From Flavobacterium defluvii (GTDB lineage: Bacteria > Bacteroidota > Bacteroidia > Flavobacteriales > Flavobacteriaceae): a stretch of 64,000 nt of DNA. Positions within the stretch are counted from its first letter, which is position 1. The number at the start of each line of letters is the position of its first letter. A program made the position numbers and the translations under genes. Where the stretch lies: assembly GCF_900129555.1 (NCBI RefSeq), contig NZ_FQWC01000009.1:186001-250000 (forward strand), written 5' to 3'. The notes under the pieces were generated by a model. It had not been told where the DNA came from, did not search any database, and saw nothing but the letters and a program-made list of their open reading frames with translations. Shown one piece after another: positions 41,296 to 50,600 of this stretch.

Positions 41296-43572
41296 ATGAT
41301 TAAAAAATACAACAGAATCGTTTTTAGCGGTATTTTCACTTTAAGCATATTCTTTTCTCAACCTATTATTTCTCAGGTAAAAAAGACCAGACAAACGAAT
41401 TTAAATTATACACAATTCGTAAATCCTTTAATAGGCTCAGCAGGTCACGGTCATGTATTTGTTGGAGCAAATGTTCCTTTTGGAGCGGTACAGTTAGGTC
41501 CTGTAAATGTTTTTGAAGGCTGGGATTGGTGCAGCGGTTATAATTATGCAAGCAACACGATTTTAGGTTTTACGCATACGCATTTAAGCGGAACAGGAAT
41601 TGGTGATTTAAATGACATTCTTCTGCTTCCGGTTTCGGGCAAAGCGGCTCTAACAAAAGGGACAAAAGAAGATATGACAACGGGTTATGGATCTTATTTT
41701 TCTCATAATAATGAAATTGTCAAACCAGGTTATTATAGCGTTATTTTAGATAAATATAAAATCAAAGCCGAATTAACTGCCAGTGAAAGAGTGGGTTTTC
41801 ATAGATACACTTTTAATTCAGCCGATGATAATCATGTTTTATTAGATTTAGCAGACGGAATAGGGTGGGACAGACCTGTAAAAACGTTTATAAAAAAAGT
41901 CAGTGAAAACAAGATCGAAGGCTATCGATATTCTTCCGGATGGGCTGCAGACCAGCGTATATATTTCGCCATGGAATTTTCTGAACCTATCACAAATATC
42001 GCTTTATACGACAGTACTGCAGTTGTAAAAGTAAATCAGGGTGAGGGATTAAAAATGAAAGCTGTTTTAGATTTTAAAACCTTAAAAAATAAACAAGTTC
42101 TGGTAAAAGTTGGGATTTCTCCGGTAAGTTCTGAAAATGCTTCTGCAAATATAAAAACTGAAATTCCGAATTGGGATTTTGAGAAAATAGTAAAAGAAGC
42201 AGATTCAAAATGGAACAAAGAACTTAGTAAAATTCAGATAAAAGCAAACGAAAAAACAATGAAAGTTTTTTACACTTCATTGTATCACACCATGTTTGCG
42301 CCTTCTATTTTTAATGATGCCAACGGAGATTATCTGGGAACAGATAAAAAAGTTTATCCAAAAGCAGATTTTACAAATTATACTACTTTTTCACTTTGGG
42401 ATACGTATCGCGGTTTACATCCATTATATACAATAACACAGCCGGAAAAAATTAATGATATTGTAAAATCTTTTTTAGCAATTTATCAGCAGCAGGGCAG
42501 GTTACCGGTTTGGCATTTAATGGGTAATGAAACCAATACCATGAACGGAAATCACTCAATCGCTGTTATTGTAGATGCTTATTTAAAAGGATATCGTGAT
42601 TATGATACCGAACTGGCTTACGAAGCCATCAAAAAAACAGCAATGCAAACCCGCGACGGGATGGATTATGTTCAGAAATTGGAATATATTCCTGCGGATA
42701 AAATGCTCGAATCTGTTGGAAATGCGCTTGAATATGCCATTGACGATTACTGTATTGCACAAATGGCAAAAGCATTAAATAAGACAGAAGATTATACATA
42801 TTTTTCTAAAAGAGCCAATTTGTACAAACTGTATTTTGATAAAGAAACTACTTTTATGAGAGGTAAATTAACCAACGGAAATTGGCGAACACCTTTTAAT
42901 CCGCTTTCATCGGCGCATCGTAAAGATGATTATGTCGAAGGAAATGCATGGCAGTATACATGGCTTGTTCCGCAAGATCCTTATGGTTTGATCGATTTGT
43001 TTGGAAGCGAAGATAAATTTTTAGCCAAACTGGATTCCTTATTTTTAATAACTGATAAAGTAGAAGGTGAAGACGTATCGCCGGATATAAGTGGTTTAAT
43101 AGGCCAGTATGCTCACGGAAATGAACCAAATCATCATATTCCATATATGTATGCTTTTGCTGGACAGCCTTGGAAAACAGCAAAATTAATCCGTGAAATC
43201 GATGATAAATTCTACTCTACAAAACCAGACGGATTATGCGGCAATGAAGATTTAGGGCAAATGTCGGCCTGGTATGTTTTATCTTCAATGGGATTTTATT
43301 CTGTAAACCCTGCAAACGGAATTTACGTTTTAGGAAGTCCGTTGGTAAATACAGCTGTTATACATCATAAAAAAGGGATTTCATTTACTGTAAATGCAAT
43401 GAATAACAGCGCAGCAAATATTTACATTCAAAAAGCAGAGTATAACGGAAAACCCTATACTAAATCATACATCACACAAGAAATGATTGTAAAAGGCGGA
43501 GAACTGAAATTGTATATGGGAAACAAACCGTCACCAACATTTGGAGTGAAGAAAGAAAACAGACCTAATTGA
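41296..43572 (+). CDS. GH92 alpha-mannosidase (first)
   Basis: The 758-residue protein has a signal peptide (about 1-27) and the GH92 two-domain fold: an N-terminal beta-sandwich (VNPLIGSAGHGHVFVGANVPFG, GFTHTHLSGTG) and a C-terminal (alpha/alpha)6 barrel with EGNAWQYTW (E548, the family's catalytic acid region), SLWDTYRGLHPL and GNEDLGQMSAWY (650-661). GH92 enzymes are Ca2+-dependent exo-alpha-mannosidases that invert configuration, most acting on alpha-1,2 or alpha-1,3 links of high-mannose N-glycans. It heads a run of three mannosidase genes and a kinase gene. Linkage specificity is not determined from sequence. Confidence 0.95.
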   Translation: MIKKYNRIVFSGIFTLSIFFSQPIISQVKKTRQTNLNYTQFVNPLIGSAGHGHVFVGANVPFGAVQLGPVNVFEGWDWCSGYNYASNTILGFTHTHLSGTGIGDLNDILLLPVSGKAALTKGTKEDMTTGYGSYFSHNNEIVKPGYYSVILDKYKIKAELTASERVGFHRYTFNSADDNHVLLDLADGIGWDRPVKTFIKKVSENKIEGYRYSSGWAADQRIYFAMEFSEPITNIALYDSTAVVKVNQGEGLKMKAVLDFKTLKNKQVLVKVGISPVSSENASANIKTEIPNWDFEKIVKEADSKWNKELSKIQIKANEKTMKVFYTSLYHTMFAPSIFNDANGDYLGTDKKVYPKADFTNYTTFSLWDTYRGLHPLYTITQPEKINDIVKSFLAIYQQQGRLPVWHLMGNETNTMNGNHSIAVIVDAYLKGYRDYDTELAYEAIKKTAMQTRDGMDYVQKLEYIPADKMLESVGNALEYAIDDYCIAQMAKALNKTEDYTYFSKRANLYKLYFDKETTFMRGKLTNGNWRTPFNPLSSAHRKDDYVEGNAWQYTWLVPQDPYGLIDLFGSEDKFLAKLDSLFLITDKVEGEDVSPDISGLIGQYAHGNEPNHHIPYMYAFAGQPWKTAKLIREIDDKFYSTKPDGLCGNEDLGQMSAWYVLSSMGFYSVNPANGIYVLGSPLVNTAVIHHKKGISFTVNAMNNSAANIYIQKAEYNGKPYTKSYITQEMIVKGGELKLYMGNKPSPTFGVKKENRPN

Positions 43573-43603
43573 TTTTAGATTTAAGAGTGTAGATTTTAGA
43601 TTT
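43570..43603 (+). repeat. Dispersed intergenic repeat, copy 1
   Basis: This 34-base AT-rich sequence, built of two GATTTTAGATTT blocks, matches 53389-53422 in 30 of 34 positions. It fills the gap between the two GH92 genes. Confidence 0.6.
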
Positions 43604-43652
43604 TCAGCCTAAAACCTACATTTTAAAGCATATAGCAAAAAACAAAAAAACT

Positions 43653-45932
43653 ATGAAAATAAAAAGTTTAATTTTTTTTGGATTAATACAGTATTGCATT
43701 TCAGTAAATGCACAAGTTAAAGAACCCGTAGAATATGTAAACCCGTTAATGGGAACGCAGTCGCTGCATAATCTTTCTAACGGAAATACTTATCCCGCAA
43801 TCTGCAGACCTTGGGGTATGAATTTCTGGACACCGCAAACCGGAAAAATGGGCGATGGATGGGCGTATACTTATACTGCCGAAAAGATCAGGGGTTTTAA
43901 ACAAACGCATCAGCCATCGCCGTGGATGAACGACTACGGTCAATTTTCGATAATGCCCGTTACGGGAAAAGTGGCTTTTGCCGAAGATGAAAGAGCAAGC
44001 TGGTTCAGTCATAAAGCAGAAGTTTCAAAACCTTATTATTACAGTGTTTATTTGGCCGATCACGACGTTACAACTGAAATCACAACGACAGAACGTGCGG
44101 CACATTTTCAAATAACATTTCCGCAAAACGAAAAATCTTCCATCGTAATCGATGCATTCGACAAGGGATCATATATCAAAATAATTCCTTCAGAAAATAA
44201 AATTATTGGTTATACAACCCGAAACAGCGGGGGAGTTCCCCAGAATTTTAAAAACTATTTTGTATTAATTTTCGACAAGCCATTTGCTGTAAATTCCACT
44301 TGGGTTGATAAAGTTCTAACCAAAGATAAATTAGAAGCAGCTGGATTTCATACAGGTGCAATCGTTGGTTTTAAAACTAAAAAAGGAGAAAAAGTCAACG
44401 TAAAAGTCGCTTCTTCATTTATAAGTGAGGAACAGGCAGAACTGACTTTAAAAAACGAATTAGGTAATGCATCTTTCGAAGAAACTTTAGCACAATCCAA
44501 AAACGAGTGGAATAAAGTTTTAGGCAAAATAAAAGTAGAAGATACAAACGAAGATCAGTTAAAAACATTTTATTCTTGTTTATACCGCACCGTTTGTTTT
44601 CCGCAAAAACAATATGAAATAGATAAAGACGGAAATATTGTGCATTACAGCCCTTATAACGGGAAAATTTTACATGGATATATGTATGCAGGAACAGGTT
44701 TCTGGGATACTTTCCGTGCTTTATACCCTTTGCTGAATTTAGTTTATCCTTCGATAAATAAAGAAATGCAGGAAGGTTTATTAAACGATTATAAAGAAGG
44801 AGGTTTTCTGCCAGAATGGTCTAGTCCGGGCTTTAGAAATGTTATGGTAGGAAATAATTCTGCTTCTGTAGTTTCTGATGCGTACATAAAAGGATTACGA
44901 GGTTATGATATCAATACTTTGTATGAAGCACTACAGCACGGAGCTAATAATGAAGGTCCGCTTGAAGCTGTAGGCAGAAAAGGAGTGCAGTATTACAATA
45001 CTTTAGGTTATGTTCCTTATGATGTTCAGATTAATGAAAATGCAGCCAGAACGCTGGAATACGCCTATGATGATTTTGCAATCTGGAAATTAGCAAAAGC
45101 TTTAGATCGTCCGAAAAAAGAAATTAATCTTTTGGAAAAACGAATGATGAATTATAAAAAACTCTATAATCCATCAATCGGTTTAATGAGCGGAAGAAAT
45201 AAAGACGGAAGTTTTCCACAAAATTTTAATCCGTTTAAATGGGGAGATGCTTTTACAGAAGGAAACAGCTGGCATTATAGCTGGAGTGTATTTCATGATA
45301 TTCAGGGTTTAATTGATTTGATGGGCGGAGAGAAAAATTTCACAGCAAAATTAGACGCCGTATTTACAACACCTCCGGTTTTTGACGATAGTTATTACGG
45401 TTCTGTTATTCATGAAATACGCGAAATGCAGATCATGAATATGGGACAATATGCACACGGAAACCAGCCAATTCAGCACATGATTTATTTATACAATTAT
45501 GCCGGTGAACCATGGAAAACACAATATTGGACAAGAGAAGTGATAAATCGTTTATACAAACCAACTCCGGATGGATATTGTGGTGATGAAGATAACGGAC
45601 AAACTTCTGCATGGTATATTTTCTCAGCAATGGGATTTTATCCCGTTTGTCCAGCAACAGAAGAATATGTTTTGGGAGCACCGTTATTTAAGAAAATGAC
45701 ATTACAGCTTGAAAATGGAAAAGAGCTAATTATAAATGCGCCAAATAACTCAGATGTAAGCCGATATGTAAATGAATTAAAATGGGACAATTCGACTTAC
45801 GATAAAAATTATATCAACCATTTTGATGTATTAAAAGGCGGAGAACTAAATTTTGATATGGTAAGTTCGCCAAATTTAAAAAGAGGTACAGCATCAGAGT
45901 CGTATCCTTATTCTTATTCAACCTCAAAATAA
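43653..45932 (+). CDS. GH92 alpha-mannosidase (second)
   Basis: The 759-residue protein has a signal peptide (1-20, VNAQ) and the GH92 fold: VNPLMGTQSLHNLSNGNTYP, FWDTFRALYPL, TEGNSWHYSW and CGDEDNGQTSAWYIF. The substrate-binding segment equivalent to FTHTHLSGTG in the first enzyme reads FKQTHQPSPWM here, and EGNxWQY is EGNSWHY, so it probably has a different linkage preference. It lies 80 bases after the first GH92 gene, and the GH125 gene begins 5 bases after its stop. Confidence 0.94.
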   Translation: MKIKSLIFFGLIQYCISVNAQVKEPVEYVNPLMGTQSLHNLSNGNTYPAICRPWGMNFWTPQTGKMGDGWAYTYTAEKIRGFKQTHQPSPWMNDYGQFSIMPVTGKVAFAEDERASWFSHKAEVSKPYYYSVYLADHDVTTEITTTERAAHFQITFPQNEKSSIVIDAFDKGSYIKIIPSENKIIGYTTRNSGGVPQNFKNYFVLIFDKPFAVNSTWVDKVLTKDKLEAAGFHTGAIVGFKTKKGEKVNVKVASSFISEEQAELTLKNELGNASFEETLAQSKNEWNKVLGKIKVEDTNEDQLKTFYSCLYRTVCFPQKQYEIDKDGNIVHYSPYNGKILHGYMYAGTGFWDTFRALYPLLNLVYPSINKEMQEGLLNDYKEGGFLPEWSSPGFRNVMVGNNSASVVSDAYIKGLRGYDINTLYEALQHGANNEGPLEAVGRKGVQYYNTLGYVPYDVQINENAARTLEYAYDDFAIWKLAKALDRPKKEINLLEKRMMNYKKLYNPSIGLMSGRNKDGSFPQNFNPFKWGDAFTEGNSWHYSWSVFHDIQGLIDLMGGEKNFTAKLDAVFTTPPVFDDSYYGSVIHEIREMQIMNMGQYAHGNQPIQHMIYLYNYAGEPWKTQYWTREVINRLYKPTPDGYCGDEDNGQTSAWYIFSAMGFYPVCPATEEYVLGAPLFKKMTLQLENGKELIINAPNNSDVSRYVNELKWDNSTYDKNYINHFDVLKGGELNFDMVSSPNLKRGTASESYPYSYSTSK

Positions 45933-45937
45933 AATTT

Positions 45938-47401
45938 ATGCAGTCACGTAGAAAATTTTTAAAAAATACAGGAATTTTTTCCGCAGGATTATTAGCCATG
46001 CAAACTGATGTTTTTGGATTTAATTCAGACGTTTTCCAGTTTCCTTTAAAAGAATTTGTAAGCAAAAGACCTCCGCTTGCCGAAAGAAAATTTACAAGTA
46101 AAGCCGTAGAAGCAGCGATTGTAAAAATTAAAAAGCAAATAGCAAATCCTGAACTGGCATGGATATTCGAAAACTGTTTTCCGAATACACTTGATACAAC
46201 GGTCGATTTTGAAATTATCGACGGAAAACCGGATACGTATGTAATCACCGGAGATATCGATGCCATGTGGCTTAGGGATAGTACAGCACAAATTTGGCCT
46301 TATATTCCATTTGTAAAAGAAGATCCAAAACTGGCAGAACTGGTAAAAGGTGTTATCAATCGTCAGGCAAAATGTATTTTACTTGATCCGTATGCCAATG
46401 CTTTTTATAAAGATTTTACCAAAGAAAGCGAATGGAAAAACGACCTGACTAAAATGCAGCCCGGAATTCACGAAAGAAAATGGGAAATTGACAGTTTGTG
46501 TTATCCCGTTCGATTAGCTCACGGATATTGGAAAGAAACCGGAGATATCAGTTTATTTGATGCCAAATGGAAAGAGGCGATGCTTTTGATTCTGCAGACT
46601 TTTAAAGAACAGCAAAGACTAGATGGAAAAGGCGGACCATACAGTTTCCAGCGTCAGACAGCCTGGGCAACAGATGGGGTTCCGTTGGGCGGTTACGGAT
46701 ATCCTGTAAAACCTTGCGGGTTAATTGTTTCTACTTTTAGACCAAGTGACGACAGTACTCTGTTTGGATATTTGATTCCTAGTAATATGTTCGCGATTGA
46801 AATTTTAGGTTATTTGATCGAAATATTTTCGTTACCGGCTTTAAAAGATAATGATTTGGTTGCCAAAGCCACAGAATTAAGAGATCAGGTTCAAAAAGGG
46901 CTAAACGAACATGGAATTATTGAACATCCAAAATTCGGAAAAATTATCGCTTTTGAAGTAAACGGATACGGAAGTTTCCACATGATGGATGATGCTAATG
47001 TTCCGTCATTATTATCACTTCCTTATCTCGGTGCCATTGCTCCAAATGATCCTTTGTATTTAAACACGCGAAAAGTAGTGCTTTCAGAAAATAATCCGTT
47101 TTTCTATAAAGGAAAAGCAGGAGAAGGAATTGGCGGCCCACATACGGGAGTTGATACTATCTGGCCAATGAGTATTGTTTTAAGAGCCATTACAAGTGTC
47201 GATGAAAAAGAAATAAAAGCCTGTATTAGCAATTTAATCAAAACAAATGCCGACACAGGGTTTATGCACGAATCATTTCATAAAGACGACGTAAATAAAT
47301 TTACCCGTAAATGGTTTGCCTGGGCCAATACACTATTTGGAGAAATGATTGTACACACCAGTATCCATTATCCTCAAATTTTAAAAGATAAAAATATCTA
47401 G
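45938..47401 (+). CDS. GH125 exo-alpha-1,6-mannosidase
   Basis: The 487-residue protein begins MQSRRKFLKNTGIFSAGLL, a twin-arginine-like signal, and continues with the GH125 (alpha/alpha)6 fold: GDIDAMWLRDSTAQIWPYI near residues 105-125, WATDGVPLGGYGYPVKPCG, and GIGGPHTGVDTIWPMS toward the C-terminus. GH125 enzymes are metal-independent inverting exo-alpha-1,6-mannosidases active on N-glycan cores and yeast mannan backbones. The gene follows the second GH92 by 5 bases, and the ROK kinase gene starts 24 bases after it, so co-expression is near certain. It complements the GH92 enzymes, which handle other alpha linkages. Confidence 0.94.
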   Translation: MQSRRKFLKNTGIFSAGLLAMQTDVFGFNSDVFQFPLKEFVSKRPPLAERKFTSKAVEAAIVKIKKQIANPELAWIFENCFPNTLDTTVDFEIIDGKPDTYVITGDIDAMWLRDSTAQIWPYIPFVKEDPKLAELVKGVINRQAKCILLDPYANAFYKDFTKESEWKNDLTKMQPGIHERKWEIDSLCYPVRLAHGYWKETGDISLFDAKWKEAMLLILQTFKEQQRLDGKGGPYSFQRQTAWATDGVPLGGYGYPVKPCGLIVSTFRPSDDSTLFGYLIPSNMFAIEILGYLIEIFSLPALKDNDLVAKATELRDQVQKGLNEHGIIEHPKFGKIIAFEVNGYGSFHMMDDANVPSLLSLPYLGAIAPNDPLYLNTRKVVLSENNPFFYKGKAGEGIGGPHTGVDTIWPMSIVLRAITSVDEKEIKACISNLIKTNADTGFMHESFHKDDVNKFTRKWFAWANTLFGEMIVHTSIHYPQILKDKNI

Positions 47402-47425
47402 TATTAAATAGCTAAATAATTAAAA

Positions 47426-48325
47426 ATGAACACATCATATGCCATTGGGCTAGATATAGGAGGAACACATATTACCGCAGCTGTTATTGATAAAACAGAA
47501 ATGAAAGTTATAGACTTTTCATTGCATAAAGAATCATTTGATTCTAACTTACCGGTAGATCAGGTAATGAATATCTGGAAAGATGTAATTAATACTTCAA
47601 TAGAAAATTCAAAAGTAGAGAATATAAAAGGATTAGCGGTTTGTATGCCGGGACCTTTTGATTATGAAAACGGAATCTGCTGGATTAAAGATCAGTCAAA
47701 ATACGAACATTTTTACGGTTCTAATGTTAGAGAACTGCTTTTGGAAAGTCTTAAATTTTCTAATGATTTTCCCGTTCTTTTTGAAAATGATGCTGTTTGT
47801 TTTGGAAAAGGAGAAGTTTTCAAACAACAGGAAAACCTTTCGAGAAAAGTAATGGCTGTTACACTAGGAACAGGATTAGGAGCTTGTTTTATTGACAAAG
47901 GAATTTCTGTAAATTCAGGCGATTCTGTGCCAAAAGACGGCGAAATATATAATCTTCCTTATAAAGAAGGAATTGCAGAAGATTATGTTTCTGCGCGAGG
48001 CCTTTTGTCACATTATAAAGCCTTAAGCAATATTGACCTTAATAATAGTTTAGAGCTTTATAATTTAGCTTTAAATGGAGATCAGCCAGCAATTCAGGTT
48101 TTTGAAAAAATGGGTGAAGATTTAGCCATTATTGTTTTGCCATGGATAAAGAATTTCTCTGCAGAGCATATTATTATTGGTGGAAAAATAGCCAATGCAA
48201 GCAGGTTGTTTATGCCTTCATTTAAAAAAGCCATTCACGAATCAGGAACCAAAATCCTTGTTTCAATTTCTAACAATAATGAAATTGCAGCCTTGTTAGG
48301 AGCAGTTAGTTTTCTTCGCGATTAG
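47426..48325 (+). CDS. ROK family sugar kinase lacking the zinc motif
   Basis: The 299-residue protein has the ROK/ASKHA fold: phosphate loop GLDIGGTHITAAVID (about 8-22), FENDAVCFGKGE (sugar-binding Asn-Asp) and GTGLGACFID. The region that normally carries the zinc-binding GHxxx...CxCGxxGCxE motif reads KDGEIYNLPYKEGIAEDYVS, so the cysteine cluster is missing; a Gly-Glu pair is kept. Its place at the end of the mannosidase run suggests phosphorylation of mannose or glucose released inside the cell. Substrate inferred from context. Confidence 0.85.
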   Translation: MNTSYAIGLDIGGTHITAAVIDKTEMKVIDFSLHKESFDSNLPVDQVMNIWKDVINTSIENSKVENIKGLAVCMPGPFDYENGICWIKDQSKYEHFYGSNVRELLLESLKFSNDFPVLFENDAVCFGKGEVFKQQENLSRKVMAVTLGTGLGACFIDKGISVNSGDSVPKDGEIYNLPYKEGIAEDYVSARGLLSHYKALSNIDLNNSLELYNLALNGDQPAIQVFEKMGEDLAIIVLPWIKNFSAEHIIIGGKIANASRLFMPSFKKAIHESGTKILVSISNNNEIAALLGAVSFLRD

Positions 48326-48332
48326 ATTAAAT

Positions 48333-48366
48333 AAAAAACGGATGATTTTACTCATCCGTTTTTTTA
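48333..48366. terminator. Bidirectional terminator at the end of the mannan locus
   Basis: AAAAAACGGATGA (48333-48345) pairs with TCATCCGTTTTTT from 48352, around a 6-base loop, between the convergent kinase and DsbA-like genes. Confidence 0.88.
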
Positions 48367-48383
48367 TTGACATATTTAAAATC

Positions 48384-49013
48384 TTATTTTAATCCTTCTT
48401 TTATTGTCTGAACAAAAGCTTCAACAGGTTGAGCACCAGAAACCGCATACTTTCTGTCAAAAACAAAAAACGGAACTCCCTGTACACCAATTTGCTGTGC
48501 TTCATTAATATCATGCTCAACTTCTTTTAAATATAAAGTTTCGCTTTGTAAAACTTCTAAAACATCATTTCTATTTAATCCTGCTTTTTCGGCCAATTCG
48601 ATTAACGTCGGGCCGTCGTTTAAATCTCGTCCTTCTGTAAAATAAGCTTTAAAGAAGATTTCTTCCATTTCATCGCCTAGCTTTTTAGTTTTTGCCAGCT
48701 GAATAATCCTATGTGCTTCTAAAGAATTTGAAATTACAGCTTTATCAAAGTTGTAATCTAAACCAACACTTTTTGCGCGATCTGCGACACCTTTATGCAT
48801 TTCTTTAGATTGTTCAACAGACATGCCTTTTCTTTCCGCTAAATACGCATAAACGTCTTTATCCGGTTGTGGCGTAATAGTTGGATCGAGCTGAAAACTT
48901 TTCCACTCAATTTCAAATTCATTTTCAGGAAACTGTTTTAAAGCCGTTTCTAATTGTCTTTTTCCGATATAACAAAACGGACACATGATGTCCGACCAAA
49001 TTTCTATTTTCAT
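48384..49013 (-). CDS. DsbA family oxidoreductase, FrnE-like
   Basis: The 209-residue protein starts MKIEIWSDIMCPFCYIGKR, with redox pair C11 and C14 in a CPFC motif, a helical insertion (about 60-150), and the cis-Pro loop GVQGVPFFVFD near residue 180. This is the cytoplasmic FrnE/2-hydroxychromene-isomerase-like DsbA family; there is no signal peptide. It is thought to act in thiol-disulfide exchange. The region just upstream holds a long nested inverted repeat. Confidence 0.92.
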   Translation of the reverse strand: MKIEIWSDIMCPFCYIGKRQLETALKQFPENEFEIEWKSFQLDPTITPQPDKDVYAYLAERKGMSVEQSKEMHKGVADRAKSVGLDYNFDKAVISNSLEAHRIIQLAKTKKLGDEMEEIFFKAYFTEGRDLNDGPTLIELAEKAGLNRNDVLEVLQSETLYLKEVEHDINEAQQIGVQGVPFFVFDRKYAVSGAQPVEAFVQTIKEGLK

Positions 49014-49038
49014 ATTGCAAAATTACGGAAAAAAATTG

Positions 49039-49230
49039 TTTCAGGTTTAAAGTTTTAGGTTTCAGGTTTAAAGTTTTAGGTTGGATATACTTTATAAATA
49101 ATTCAACCGCAAAGAGCGCAAAGTTTTTAATCCTTAATAAGTACAAGGTTCGCAAAGCTTTGTGTTAAAAACTTTGCGAACCTTGCGTAAACCTTAGCGC
49201 TCTTTGCGGTTAAACCTGAAACCTGAAACC
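49039..49230. repeat. Nested inverted-repeat element, 192 bases
   Basis: Three pairs of perfect arms are nested: 49039-49050 with 49210-49221 (TTTCAGGTTTAA), 49105-49119 with 49197-49211 (AACCGCAAAGAGCGC), and 49145-49157 with 49172-49184 (AAGGTTCGCAAAG). The left end also has a 21-base unit (starting TTTCAGGTTTAAAG) in two tandem copies at 49039-49059 and 49060-49080. It has no coding capacity and fills most of the dnaN-dsbA gap. It looks like a dispersed palindromic element or MITE-like unit. Confidence 0.8.
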
Positions 49231-49236
49231 AAAATA

Positions 49237-49272
49237 AAAAACCGCAAATCTTAAAAAAGAATTGCGGTTTCT
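49237..49272 (-). terminator. Probable dnaN terminator
   Basis: AAACCGCAA (49239-49247) pairs with TTGCGGTTT (49262-49270), about 104 bases beyond the dnaN stop, followed on the minus strand by T residues. Confidence 0.65.
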
Positions 49273-49375
49273 AGGTATAAAAAATGGTTGGTTAATAGCG
49301 ATATTTTTTTTTTACAATGATATGTCTTTAATTTTAAATTAAAAAAAATCCCTGTAACAAAAAGAAGTTTTGATG

Positions 49376-50494
49376 TTAACTATTTAACATTACGGGCATT
49401 ACCAACATTGTTACTGTTTCACCTTCTTCTAAACCATCAGCAGGAGTTAAAATTCCGGCTCTGTTTGGCAATGACATTTCTAACATAATCACATCAGATT
49501 GAAGGTTTGTGAGCATTTCGATTAAGAAACGAGAGTTAAAACCAATTTGCAAATCATCTCCTTGATAATCACAAGTTAATCTTTCTTCTGCTTTGTTTGA
49601 GTAGTCAATATCTTCTGCAGAAACATTCAATTCAGCTCCTGCAATTTTTAAACGGATTTGGTGTGTAGTTTTGTTTGAGAAAATCGCAACACGACGAACA
49701 GAACTTAAAAATAAAGAACGATCGATCATCAATTTGTTTGGATTTTCTTTTGGAATTACCGCTTCGTAGTTCGGATATTTTCCGTCGATTAAACGACACA
49801 TTAAGATATAATTGTCAAATGAGAAAGTCGCATTTGAATCGTTGTATTCAATTTTTACTTCGGCGTCAGAACTTCCTAAAATACTTTTTAAAATATTTAA
49901 AGGTTTCTTTGGCATAATAAAATCAGCAACCTGAGACGCTTTTACGTCAGCACGTGCATATTTTACTAATTTATGAGCATCAGTAGCAACAAAAGTTAAA
50001 CCTTCCGGAGAGAACTGAAAGAAAACTCCAGACATAACCGGACGTAAATCATCGTTTCCTGCAGCAAAAATTGTTTTGCTTACAGCAGTAGCTAAAACGT
50101 CAGCAGGAACTAAAGTTATAGACGGATCTTCAAGATTTACAGATTTTGGAAATTCTTCTCCGGCAGCATATGCTAATGCATATTTACCTGAGTTAGAACT
50201 AATCTCAACGGTATTATTATCAGCAACTGTAAAAGTTAAAGGCTGCTCTGGAAATGTTTTTAAAATTTCAAGTAAAAGTTTTGCAGGTACTGCAACGCTT
50301 CCTTTACTTTTAGAATCGATTGATAATGTAGCCGACATTGTAGTTTCAAGATCTGAAGCCGAAACCGTCAACTCATTATTGTTTAGTTCAAATAAAAAGT
50401 TGTCTAAAATAGGCAACGTATTGTTACTGTTAATTACACTACCTAAAACTTGTAATTGTTTTAATAAGTACGAACTCGATACTATAAATTTCAT
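49376..50494 (-). CDS. dnaN: DNA polymerase III sliding clamp, beta subunit
   Basis: The 372-residue protein matches the normal beta-clamp length and three-domain repeat: MKFIVSSSYLLKQLQVLGSV at the start, KLLLEILKTFPEQPLTF in domain 1, DDLRPVMSGVFFQF and FVATDAHKLVKYAR in domain 2, and a C-terminal end MLVMPVMLNS close to the usual MPMR/L form. It encircles DNA and tethers polymerase III. It is not next to dnaA here; it is flanked by gldG upstream and the repeat element downstream. A good promoter lies just upstream (50554-50585). Confidence 0.97.
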   Translation of the reverse strand: MKFIVSSSYLLKQLQVLGSVINSNNTLPILDNFLFELNNNELTVSASDLETTMSATLSIDSKSKGSVAVPAKLLLEILKTFPEQPLTFTVADNNTVEISSNSGKYALAYAAGEEFPKSVNLEDPSITLVPADVLATAVSKTIFAAGNDDLRPVMSGVFFQFSPEGLTFVATDAHKLVKYARADVKASQVADFIMPKKPLNILKSILGSSDAEVKIEYNDSNATFSFDNYILMCRLIDGKYPNYEAVIPKENPNKLMIDRSLFLSSVRRVAIFSNKTTHQIRLKIAGAELNVSAEDIDYSNKAEERLTCDYQGDDLQIGFNSRFLIEMLTNLQSDVIMLEMSLPNRAGILTPADGLEEGETVTMLVMPVMLNS

Positions 50495-50553
50495 CTCTTT
50501 TGTTTTATTTTTTGGAGTCTTCTTTAGTATTTATGCGCTAAAGATACGGATTA

Positions 50554-50585
50554 CAAATATATCGTAAACATTCTAAGTTTCGCAA
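50554..50585 (-). promoter_or_regulatory. dnaN promoter
   Basis: On the minus strand TTG (50585-50583), 21 bases, then TATATTTG (50561-50554), 59 bases upstream of the dnaN ATG, match the Bacteroidota promoter form. Confidence 0.55.
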
Positions 50586-50600
50586 TTTTTTTATTAACAT

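Noticed and set aside
45814..46266. 150-codon minus-strand frame across the GH92/GH125 junction
   Set aside because: It overlaps two strongly supported genes and has no recognisable domain.
49039..49080. CRISPR array at the tandem 21-base repeats
   Set aside because: Only two directly abutting units with no spacers and no cas genes nearby.
50076..50567. 163-codon plus-strand frame antisense to dnaN
   Set aside because: Shadow of the sliding-clamp gene; its composition mirrors the complementary codons.
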